Below are positions 35,609 through 43,474 of a stretch of 64,000 nt of DNA, one piece after another. Each line of letters starts with the position of its first letter. Position 1 is the first letter of the stretch. The DNA comes from Kluyvera intermedia (GTDB taxonomy: Bacteria; Pseudomonadota; Gammaproteobacteria; Enterobacterales; Enterobacteriaceae), in contig NZ_CP139986.1 of NCBI RefSeq assembly GCF_034424175.1, positions 3,038,001 to 3,102,000 of the forward strand, given 5' to 3'. The notes beneath the pieces were generated by a model that was not told the DNA's origin, did no database searches, and saw only the letters and a program-made list of their open reading frames with translations. A program made the position numbers and the translations under genes.

Positions 35609-37891
35609 ATGTCCGAACTTAATGAAAAGTTAGCCACAGCCTGGGAAGGTTTTACCAAAGGTGATTGGCAGAATGAAGTAAACTTACGTGACTTCATCCA
35701 GAAAAACTACACCCCGTATGAGGGTGACGAGTCCTTCCTGGCTGGCGCTACTGACGCGACCACCAAGCTGTGGGACAACGTTATGGAAGGCGTTAAACTG
35801 GAAAACCGCACTCACGCGCCAGTTGACTTTGACACCGCCGTTGCATCTACCATCACTTCCCACGACGCTGGCTACATCAACAAAGCGTTGGAAAAAATCG
35901 TTGGTCTGCAAACTGAAGCTCCACTGAAACGTGCTCTTATCCCGTTCGGTGGCATCAAAATGATCGAGGGTTCATGCAAAGCGTATAATCGCGAACTGGA
36001 CCCAACCATCAAAAAAATCTTCACCGAATACCGTAAAACCCACAACCAGGGTGTATTCGATGTTTATACCAAAGACATTCTGAACTGCCGTAAGTCTGGC
36101 GTTCTGACTGGTCTGCCAGATGCTTACGGCCGTGGTCGTATCATCGGTGACTACCGTCGCATCGCGGTATACGGTATCGACTACCTGATGAAAGACAAAT
36201 ACGCTCAGTTCCTGTCTCTGCAGTCTGACCTGGAAAATGGCGTAAATCTGGAAGCGACTATCCGTCTGCGTGAAGAAATCTCTGAACAGCACCGTGCGCT
36301 GGGTCAGATCAAAGAAATGGCAGCGAAATACGGTTGCGATATCTCTGGTCCTGCTACCAATGCTCAGGAAGCTATTCAGTGGACTTACTTCGGCTACCTG
36401 GCTGCGGTTAAATCTCAGAACGGCGCTGCAATGTCCTTCGGTCGTACTTCCAGCTTCCTGGATATCTACATCGAACGCGACCTGAAAGCAGGCAAAATCA
36501 CAGAGCAAGAAGCTCAGGAAATGATTGACCACCTGGTCATGAAACTGCGTATGGTTCGCTTCCTGCGTACCCCTGAGTATGATGAACTGTTCTCCGGTGA
36601 CCCAATCTGGGCGACTGAATCTATCGCAGGTATGGGCGTTGATGGCCGTACTCTGGTTACCAAAAACAGCTTCCGCTTCCTGAACACCCTGTACACCATG
36701 GGTCCTTCTCCAGAGCCGAACATCACCGTTCTGTGGTCTGAAAAACTGCCACTGGCGTTCAAAAAATATGCTGCTAAAGTGTCCATCGATACCTCTTCTC
36801 TGCAATACGAGAACGATGATCTGATGCGTCCTGACTTTAACAACGATGACTACGCTATCGCTTGCTGCGTAAGCCCAATGATCGTTGGTAAACAAATGCA
36901 GTTCTTCGGTGCGCGTGCTAACCTGGCAAAAACCATGTTGTATGCAATCAACGGCGGCGTTGATGAAAAACTGAAAATGCAGGTTGGTCCTAAATCTGAA
37001 CCAATCAAAGGCGACGTTCTGAACTTCGACGAAGTGATGGATCGTATGGATCACTTCATGGATTGGCTGGCTAAACAGTACGTCACCGCGCTGAACGTTA
37101 TCCACTACATGCACGACAAGTACAGCTACGAAGCCTCTCTGATGGCGCTGCACGACCGTGACGTTATCCGCACCATGGCGTGTGGTATCGCAGGTCTGTC
37201 CGTTGCTGCTGACTCCCTGTCTGCAATCAAATATGCGAAAGTCACTCCAATTCGTGACGAAGACGGTCTGGCTATCGACTTCGCAATCGAAGGCGAATAC
37301 CCGCAGTTTGGTAACAACGACGCTCGCGTTGATGACATGGCGGTTGACCTGGTTGAACGTTTCATGAAGAAAATTCAGAAACTGACCATGTACCGTAACG
37401 CTATCCCGACTCAGTCTGTTCTGACCATCACCTCTAACGTGGTTTATGGTAAGAAAACAGGTAACACCCCAGACGGTCGTCGTGCTGGCGCGCCATTCGG
37501 CCCAGGAGCTAACCCAATGCACGGTCGTGACCAGAAAGGTGCTGTTGCCTCTCTGACCTCCGTTGCTAAACTGCCGTTTGCTTACGCTAAAGATGGTATC
37601 TCTTATACCTTCTCTATCGTTCCTAACGCTCTGGGTAAAGACGACGATGTTCGTAAAACTAACCTGGCAGGCCTGATGGATGGTTACTTCCACCACGAAG
37701 CGTCTGTTGAAGGTGGTCAACACCTGAACGTTAACGTTATGAACCGCGAAATGCTGCTCGACGCGATGGAAAACCCTGAGAAATATCCTCAGCTGACCAT
37801 CCGTGTATCTGGCTACGCAGTACGTTTTAACTCCCTGACTAAAGAACAGCAGCAGGACGTTATCACCCGTACCTTCACTCAATCTATCTAA
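35609..37891 (+). CDS. pflB: Formate C-acetyltransferase (pyruvate formate-lyase)
   Basis: Glycyl-radical enzyme converting pyruvate and CoA to acetyl-CoA and formate without oxygen. It has 760 residues, as in E. coli. The catalytic cysteine pair lies at codons 419-420 (Cys418-Cys419 of the mature enzyme) in ACCVSPM. The radical glycine is codon 735 (mature Gly734) in RVSGYAVRF near the C terminus. Codon use is strongly biased, fitting very high expression. It is in an operon with focA and is activated by the product of pflA, next downstream. Confidence 0.99.
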   Translation: MSELNEKLATAWEGFTKGDWQNEVNLRDFIQKNYTPYEGDESFLAGATDATTKLWDNVMEGVKLENRTHAPVDFDTAVASTITSHDAGYINKALEKIVGLQTEAPLKRALIPFGGIKMIEGSCKAYNRELDPTIKKIFTEYRKTHNQGVFDVYTKDILNCRKSGVLTGLPDAYGRGRIIGDYRRIAVYGIDYLMKDKYAQFLSLQSDLENGVNLEATIRLREEISEQHRALGQIKEMAAKYGCDISGPATNAQEAIQWTYFGYLAAVKSQNGAAMSFGRTSSFLDIYIERDLKAGKITEQEAQEMIDHLVMKLRMVRFLRTPEYDELFSGDPIWATESIAGMGVDGRTLVTKNSFRFLNTLYTMGPSPEPNITVLWSEKLPLAFKKYAAKVSIDTSSLQYENDDLMRPDFNNDDYAIACCVSPMIVGKQMQFFGARANLAKTMLYAINGGVDEKLKMQVGPKSEPIKGDVLNFDEVMDRMDHFMDWLAKQYVTALNVIHYMHDKYSYEASLMALHDRDVIRTMACGIAGLSVAADSLSAIKYAKVTPIRDEDGLAIDFAIEGEYPQFGNNDARVDDMAVDLVERFMKKIQKLTMYRNAIPTQSVLTITSNVVYGKKTGNTPDGRRAGAPFGPGANPMHGRDQKGAVASLTSVAKLPFAYAKDGISYTFSIVPNALGKDDDVRKTNLAGLMDGYFHHEASVEGGQHLNVNVMNREMLLDAMENPEKYPQLTIRVSGYAVRFNSLTKEQQQDVITRTFTQSI

Positions 37892-37929
37892 TAGATTTGA
37901 CTGAAATCGCGATTAAAAACGCGTAATAT

Positions 37930-37958
37930 AAAGGCTCCACTTCGGTGGGGCCTTTCTT
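37930..37958 (+). terminator. Rho-independent terminator of focA-pflB
   Basis: An 11-bp stem AAAGGCTCCAC (37930-37940) / GTGGGGCCTTT (37945-37955) with one T-G pair and a TTCG loop, followed by CTT. It lies 38 bases after the pflB stop, so pflA needs its own promoter in the following 140 bases. Confidence 0.85.
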
Positions 37959-38095
37959 ATAATTAACTTACGCTGAGTCGATTTTGCCTGCTGACTTCTA
38001 TACCAGGTTAACAAGCAAAATAAACTCGACGCGGCTTTATAACCGTGCTCGCAAACCTGGCTTAAAAGCCGGGAAGAACTGGAGATAACACCGCA

Positions 38096-38836
38096 ATGTC
38101 TGTAATTGGTCGTATTCACTCCTTTGAGTCCTGTGGCACCGTCGATGGCCCAGGCATCCGCTTTATTACCTTCTTCCAGGGCTGCCTGATGCGCTGCCTG
38201 TACTGCCATAACCGCGATACGTGGGATACCCATGGCGGTAAAGAAATCACCGTTGAAGAACTGATGAAAGAAGTGGTGACCTATCGCCACTTTATGAACG
38301 CATCCGGCGGCGGTGTCACTGCGTCTGGCGGTGAAGCTATCCTGCAGGCCGAGTTCGTGCGCGACTGGTTCCGTGCTTGTCACAAAGAGGGTATTCACAC
38401 CTGTCTGGATACCAACGGTTTTGTCCGTCGCTACGATCCGGTGATTGATGAACTGCTGGAAGTGACCGATCTGGTCATGCTCGATCTTAAACAGATGAAC
38501 GATGATATTCACCAGAACCTGGTGGGTGTATCCAATCACCGTACGCTGGAGTTTGCACAGTATCTGTCGAAGAAAGACGTGAAGGTGTGGATTCGCTACG
38601 TAGTGGTGCCAGGCTGGTCAGATGATGATGATTCCGCGCACCGTCTGGGCGAATTTACCCGCGATATGGGCAACGTCGAGAAAATCGAACTGCTGCCTTA
38701 CCACGAGCTGGGCAAACACAAGTGGGTCGCCATGGGTGAAGAGTACAAACTTGACGGCGTGAAGCCGCCGAAGAAAGAAACCATGGAACGCGTGAAAGGC
38801 ATTCTTGAGCAGTACGGTCATAAGGTGATGTACTAA
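38096..38836 (+). CDS. pflA: Pyruvate formate-lyase 1-activating enzyme
   Basis: Radical SAM enzyme that installs the glycyl radical on PflB under anaerobic conditions. It has 246 residues, as in E. coli. The [4Fe-4S] motif is Cys30-x3-Cys34-x2-Cys37 (GCLMRCLYCHN), and TASGGEAILQ is the SAM-binding GGE region. It lies after the pflB terminator with its own leader and is followed by paired REP elements. Confidence 0.98.
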   Translation: MSVIGRIHSFESCGTVDGPGIRFITFFQGCLMRCLYCHNRDTWDTHGGKEITVEELMKEVVTYRHFMNASGGGVTASGGEAILQAEFVRDWFRACHKEGIHTCLDTNGFVRRYDPVIDELLEVTDLVMLDLKQMNDDIHQNLVGVSNHRTLEFAQYLSKKDVKVWIRYVVVPGWSDDDDSAHRLGEFTRDMGNVEKIELLPYHELGKHKWVAMGEEYKLDGVKPPKKETMERVKGILEQYGHKVMY

Positions 38837-38850
38837 ACTCGCCTGCGCTT

Positions 38851-38924
38851 CCCGGCGTCGCTGTGCTCGGTCGGGCTACTTTTGTACATATTTGTAGCCC
38901 GGATGAGCGAATGCGACGCCGGGG
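38851..38924. repeat. BIME: two inverted REP elements after pflA
   Basis: A REP-like unit at 38851-38879 (CCCGGCGTCG...TCGGGCTAC) and an inverted unit at 38894-38924 (GTAGCCCGG...GACGCCGGGG) are separated by a short AT spacer. This head-to-head arrangement is typical of bacterial interspersed mosaic elements and lies between the convergent genes pflA and ycaM. Confidence 0.85.
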
Positions 38925-38962
38925 AACACGGCACTCAATCCCAGCACCGCCTCCCTTCTTTT

Positions 38963-40381
38963 TTAATGCCGACGTGCCAACAGCGGGAAAATAAACCCAA
39001 GCCCTATCAGCACAAACGGCATCGCCACGTTCAGTGACAACTGGAAAATCCATTCCGGTGTGAACGCCGCCATTTTTGGGAAGATCCCGGTAAGGCAGGC
39101 AAAGGCGGTAAACAGGAAACACCATATTCCCACGGTCATCGCCAGCTTCCGGTTACGGATAAAGACGTACTCCGAGTGATATTTCTGTCCTAACCGAAGG
39201 ACGGCAATAAACGCCACAAACACCCACAGATAGCGCAGCGGCATCACTACCGAGTTCAGATTCAACAGCCACTTATACAGGTTGTTCATATCACCAATTC
39301 CCAGCGTCGGCAGCATGATAAGCAGCGCCACCAGTACCAGCGTCAACAAATAACCGTTTACCGGCGTACCAGATGCGTTAGTGCGACACAGTTTCTCAGG
39401 AATATAACGGCTATCCGCATCGCTTAGCAGTACCTTCAGCGGCGCATCAATCGAGAATACCAGCGCGGCAATCTGCCCCAATGTATTGGCGATGGCATAA
39501 ATTACCATCAGGGTATTACCCATGTCGTAATACTCGCCCAGTTTCTGGAACGCGTAATACTGACCGTTGGCCATCAAATCGTCGGGAATATTGTTGGAGT
39601 CGAACATCATCCCCATCGCCAATGAACCCAGAATCGCGCATACCGCTACCATCACAGCAAGGAATATCATCCCGCGCGGGAACTCTTTGCCGGGGTTACG
39701 GGTATTATTGACGTACGGTGAGATTTTTTCCGCACCGCCGACTGCAAACACCAGCATTGAGATCGTGGTGATGTAGGTGAAATCAAAATGTGGGATAAAC
39801 GTGCGCCAGGAGATATTGGTTGTCGCAATTTTCACCTCCGTAATCGCAGGCGCAGTGACTGCCATGACAACGTACAGCAGCGACATCACAAACATCGCAA
39901 TCCCGGCAATCGATCCCACCAGCTTCAGCGACTTCATACCGCGGGAGGCTACCCACATAAAGAAGATAAACAGCACCAACGTGAAGCCCTGTAGCGCGAC
40001 CACGCCGTATTCGGTGATAAGCGACCCATTCCCCTTCAGCGCCCAGCCTAATGCAATCAAGATTGCCTGTGGCTTTTGTGCCAGATAAGGAATATGTACC
40101 ACCCAATAGGTCCAGGCTGCCAGATACGCCAACCCCGGCCCCATGGTATTTTTAATCCACGTACTTACCCCACCCTTGCCATCTTTGAAGGTCGAGCCCA
40201 GTTGACCGACAATCAGCGCATACGGAGTAAAGTAGAGCGCAAAGATAAAAAGCCATGAGAAAACCACCACCAACCCCTGGTTGGCGTAGTTATTGACGAC
40301 GTTACCGAAACCCCAAACCGTAATAAACGACATCAGCGCGATGTTGTACCATCGCAGCTGCTTTTCTTGATCGCTTGCCAT
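38963..40381 (-). CDS. ycaM: APC-superfamily amino acid transporter YcaM
   Basis: Putative inner-membrane amino acid/amine permease or antiporter; the substrate is unknown. It has 472 residues against 476 in E. coli YcaM, with matching blocks such as MSFITVWGFGNVVNNYANQGLVVVFSW near the N terminus. About twelve membrane helices are seen, with the APC helix-1 GFGNVV region and FAVGGAEKISPYV in helix 6, corresponding to the substrate-binding break. The E. coli neighbours ycaK and ycaN are absent here. It is monocistronic by spacing. Confidence 0.92.
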   Translation of the reverse strand: MASDQEKQLRWYNIALMSFITVWGFGNVVNNYANQGLVVVFSWLFIFALYFTPYALIVGQLGSTFKDGKGGVSTWIKNTMGPGLAYLAAWTYWVVHIPYLAQKPQAILIALGWALKGNGSLITEYGVVALQGFTLVLFIFFMWVASRGMKSLKLVGSIAGIAMFVMSLLYVVMAVTAPAITEVKIATTNISWRTFIPHFDFTYITTISMLVFAVGGAEKISPYVNNTRNPGKEFPRGMIFLAVMVAVCAILGSLAMGMMFDSNNIPDDLMANGQYYAFQKLGEYYDMGNTLMVIYAIANTLGQIAALVFSIDAPLKVLLSDADSRYIPEKLCRTNASGTPVNGYLLTLVLVALLIMLPTLGIGDMNNLYKWLLNLNSVVMPLRYLWVFVAFIAVLRLGQKYHSEYVFIRNRKLAMTVGIWCFLFTAFACLTGIFPKMAAFTPEWIFQLSLNVAMPFVLIGLGFIFPLLARRH

Positions 40382-40523
40382 AAATTCCGTTCCTTGAATG
40401 TTATTTTCGCGAATGCGTTATTTTTTTCGACGGATGATTATGCGAGCACTACGTAAAAAAAGGTAATGTGGTAGTGCAAAACTCCAACATCTCGCACATT
40501 TAATCGGGTTTATGGTTTTGAGA

Positions 40524-40560
40524 GAAAAACGCGCAGCGCGTTACCATGAAGATAACGCGC
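40524..40560 (-). terminator. Probable terminator of ycaD
   Basis: An 8-bp inverted repeat GCGCGTTA (40536-40543) / TAACGCGC (40553-40560) lies eight bases after the ycaD stop. On the minus strand it is followed by TGCGCGTTTTTCTC, giving a T tract about seven bases beyond the stem. Confidence 0.6.
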
Positions 40561-40568
40561 CGGTAGAA

Positions 40569-41720
40569 TCAGGCATGAGCCACGGGGGTAGGATGATGAC
40601 CCGCTTTGCGCAGCAGCATCATGAGATAGACGAACGATACTCCTGCAATCATGATAAATAGCAGATTGTCAGAGTAATTTTGCATCAGCATCGCGGTAAG
40701 CGTTGGCCCTACCAGACTGCCGATGGTGTAAGAGAGCAGCAGCGCCTGGTTCATGGCAACAAGCTGGTGATGTTCCACTTTTTCGCACGCCCAAGCCATC
40801 GCCACCGGATATAAGGTGAAGCCCGCAGCGCCAAGAATAAACAGCGAGGGCGCCATCATGGCAGGGTTCAGCATCCCCATACAGCCGATGATCACCACAA
40901 AGACCTGCACGCGCAGCACCAGTAAACGTCCGTAGCGGTCCGCCAGACGTCCAATCGGCCATTGTCCCAGAATACCGGCACTCACCATTACCGCCATCCA
41001 GAATCCGATACCGGAGTCACTCACGCCACGGTGGTTCAGATACAGCGGCATCAGGCCATACAGCGAGCCGAGAACAATACCGGAGATAATGCAACCGTTA
41101 ACGCCCAGTCGCGCCTGACGCAACTTAAACATTGGCCACACGCGGGTACTGCCGCCCTCATCGTCGCCCTGTTGGTTCAGAATGCGGGTAAAGAGCAGCG
41201 GCAGGATACCCGCCAGCACAACCCCGGTCATCAGCGGCAGAATGGTCGCCATATCGGTTGGGAGTTTGCTGACGATAAGCTGCCCCAGCACGGTACCGAT
41301 GTAATACATCATCATATAGGCTGCCAGCAGGCGCCCACGGTTATGCGTGGTGCCGCTGCACATCAGCGCACTTTCCACCACCACCCAAATCATCGCGCAG
41401 CCGACACCAGCAACAAATCGCCAGAACATCCAGCTCCAGAAACCGACCATCAGTCCCAGCCCAACGCAGCCCGCCGCAAAAATTAGCGAAGCAATGTAAT
41501 AGCTGTTGTTGAATCCCAGGCGCTTGATAAGGCGTCCGGTCAGCATAGTACCCACCAGGTTACCGGTGAAATAGGACGAGCTGACCACTCCCACCTGCCA
41601 GGTTGGCAGATTTTCATGGGCGAGCCAGAGCGGGACGAGCGTGTTTAATACCGCGATCGCCAGCGTCAATAAAAGTAAGCCACAGAGCAATAACTGCACC
41701 GGGCGAGTATAGGTGGACAT
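40569..41720 (-). CDS. ycaD: MFS transporter YcaD
   Basis: Major facilitator superfamily transporter of unknown substrate in the inner membrane. The start at 41720 (MSTYTRPVQLLLCGLLL) gives 383 residues, one more than E. coli YcaD; the frame open to 41801 is not conserved upstream. Twelve helices are apparent. The loop 2-3 signature reads GNLVGTMLTGRLIKRLGF and loop 8-9 GQWPIGRLADRYGR. It lies between ycaM and dmsABC. E. coli has ycaC beside it; that gene is missing here. Confidence 0.93.
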   Translation of the reverse strand: MSTYTRPVQLLLCGLLLLTLAIAVLNTLVPLWLAHENLPTWQVGVVSSSYFTGNLVGTMLTGRLIKRLGFNNSYYIASLIFAAGCVGLGLMVGFWSWMFWRFVAGVGCAMIWVVVESALMCSGTTHNRGRLLAAYMMMYYIGTVLGQLIVSKLPTDMATILPLMTGVVLAGILPLLFTRILNQQGDDEGGSTRVWPMFKLRQARLGVNGCIISGIVLGSLYGLMPLYLNHRGVSDSGIGFWMAVMVSAGILGQWPIGRLADRYGRLLVLRVQVFVVIIGCMGMLNPAMMAPSLFILGAAGFTLYPVAMAWACEKVEHHQLVAMNQALLLSYTIGSLVGPTLTAMLMQNYSDNLLFIMIAGVSFVYLMMLLRKAGHHPTPVAHA

Positions 41721-41942
41721 GGACTTTAAACCGTGAGGATAGACAGATTTCGAGCGCATCATGCCACTGCAAAAAACATTGTCAATCCACCGGATTTTCA
41801 CCCTAAGACGCTTTATGGCCCAACGATTGATGTTTCTTATTCAGCACGACGTTTTAAAACCATCATTAAAATATATTTGATTGTTTTTATTGAGAAATAG
41901 AAGAAATATGCAGGCGGGGTTCAGTTGAAAAAATTCATGGAC

Positions 41943-41978
41943 AAAAAGTGCCAGGGTATCACTACCCCGGCACTTTTT
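41943..41978 (-). terminator. Terminator of the dmsABC operon
   Basis: A 10-bp stem AAAAAGTGCC (41943-41952) / GGCACTTTTT (41969-41978), extended by GGG/CCC after one mismatch. The minus strand ends in TTTTT, four bases after the dmsC stop. Confidence 0.92.
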
Positions 41979-41981
41979 AGC

Positions 41982-42845
41982 TTAACTTGCCACCGCCATG
42001 CCGACAGTCATATGCAGACCGTAGAACACGCCGCGACCTATCAGTTCCCCCACCAGCACCAGCACAAATGCCAGGCTTAACAGCGGCAGCGCCGGTTGAT
42101 AGCCCTTAAGCTGAGGAGCAACCCAGCACACCAGTGCCAGTACGATGGCAGCAATACGCCACGCCATCAGCGAACCGTAGTCAGGCACCAGCGCAGACGC
42201 CTGCTGAATTGAACTGTGAATAGAGGCCAGTTCGACGCCCTGCATCAGGGAGACCACCACGCTCACTGCCAGCGCTGCCAGGCTCACGACCGGCAGCAGG
42301 CGCAGCGCCCAGCCTTCCACTCGCGCCCAGCTCAGCAGCAGATAACCTAACAGCGGCCCGCCGATAAACAGCGTCAGGAAGAAGGAGAACGGCGTCCAGA
42401 TGCTGTACCAGGTGGGCACGGTATCGATAGTGTTATACACACGTACCATCATCCACACAAAGACCACGCCCAGCACCGCCGTCACCACCAGCCACAGGCT
42501 ACGTAGCACACAGGAGAGCTTATTGGTCACGGCCAGCAGCCAGCCGATACCGCCCACAGCAAAGAAGATGGAGCCACTGGCGATTTCGTTACTCAGTGAC
42601 GAGGCTCCGATACGGTTAAGCGAATTAAAGGCGCGCATCGGTGAGCCCAGGTGCAGAATCGAGGCGATAAAACCAATCCCCATCAGCACCCACAGCGCAA
42701 ACATGCTCAATACCACGCGCTGCTGTTGCTCACGCGACAATTGCCCTTTCATCAGTGCCAGCGCCAGTACGATAAAACCACCGGCCACACACTGCCCTAA
42801 GACCGTGAAGATCATCAGCGGCCATTCATGCCATCCACTTCCCAT
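41982..42845 (-). CDS. dmsC: Dimethyl sulfoxide reductase anchor subunit C
   Basis: Membrane anchor of the DMSO reductase; it oxidises menaquinol and tethers DmsAB. The start at 42845 (MGSGWHEWPLMIFTVLGQ) gives 287 residues, as in E. coli, and follows dmsB by a single base. Upstream codons in the open frame (to 42902) lie inside dmsB and are not used. About eight membrane helices are visible, with HLGSPMRAFNSLNRIGASSLSNEI holding the conserved menaquinol-site His and the final GRGVFYGLHMTVGM. Confidence 0.97.
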   Translation of the reverse strand: MGSGWHEWPLMIFTVLGQCVAGGFIVLALALMKGQLSREQQQRVVLSMFALWVLMGIGFIASILHLGSPMRAFNSLNRIGASSLSNEIASGSIFFAVGGIGWLLAVTNKLSCVLRSLWLVVTAVLGVVFVWMMVRVYNTIDTVPTWYSIWTPFSFFLTLFIGGPLLGYLLLSWARVEGWALRLLPVVSLAALAVSVVVSLMQGVELASIHSSIQQASALVPDYGSLMAWRIAAIVLALVCWVAPQLKGYQPALPLLSLAFVLVLVGELIGRGVFYGLHMTVGMAVAS

Positions 42846-42846
42846 C

Positions 42847-43464
42847 TCACACCTCCTTCGGGTTGGCCAGATAGCCAGTTGTATCGCCGCACGGACGTGC
42901 ATTGGCGTTCGGTTTAATCACTATGCTCGGTTTGGTGAAATGCGCAGACGGCAACGGCGCCACTGCCGCCAGCGTACCGTGCTTTTTACGCAGCTCTTCA
43001 ATCGGGCCGAAGTCCAGCGCACGCAGCGGACAGGATTCGACGCAGATTTGTTTTTTACCGTCCGCCACACGTTCATGGCAGCCGTCGCATTTGGTCATAT
43101 GACCTTTCGCTTCGTTGTACTGCGGTGCGCCGTAAGGGCAGGCCATATGGCAATAGCGGCAGCCGATACACACGTCTTCGTTTACCACCACGAAACCGTC
43201 TTCGCGTTTGTGCATTGCACCGCTCGGACACACCTTGGTACAGGCCGGGTCTTCACAGTGGTTACAGGCAATCGACAGATAGTAGGCAAAGACGTTCTGA
43301 TTCCAGACGCCGTTATCTTCCTGCCAGTCACCACCCGCATATTCGTAAATACGACGGAAGCTCACATCCGGTGTTAAGTTCTTATAATCTTTACAGGCCA
43401 GTTCACAGGTTTTACAACCGGTGCAACGAGCGGAGTCAATAAAAAAGCCATATTGAGTGGTCAT
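42847..43464 (-). CDS. dmsB: Dimethyl sulfoxide reductase iron-sulfur subunit B
   Basis: Electron-transfer subunit with four [4Fe-4S] clusters between DmsC and DmsA. It has 205 residues, as in E. coli. Cys groups are CTGCKTCELAC, CNHCEDPACTKVCP, CIGCRYCHMACPYG and CDGCHERVADGKKQICVESCP. It lies ten bases after dmsA and one before dmsC, so the three are co-translated. Confidence 0.98.
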   Translation of the reverse strand: MTTQYGFFIDSARCTGCKTCELACKDYKNLTPDVSFRRIYEYAGGDWQEDNGVWNQNVFAYYLSIACNHCEDPACTKVCPSGAMHKREDGFVVVNEDVCIGCRYCHMACPYGAPQYNEAKGHMTKCDGCHERVADGKKQICVESCPLRALDFGPIEELRKKHGTLAAVAPLPSAHFTKPSIVIKPNANARPCGDTTGYLANPKEV

Positions 43465-43474
43465 CGGTTACTCC

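Noticed and set aside
35972..37882. 636-codon open frame antisense to pflB
   Set aside because: pflB is certain. Strong codon bias on its strand removes stops from the antisense frame; the antisense product shows no family features.
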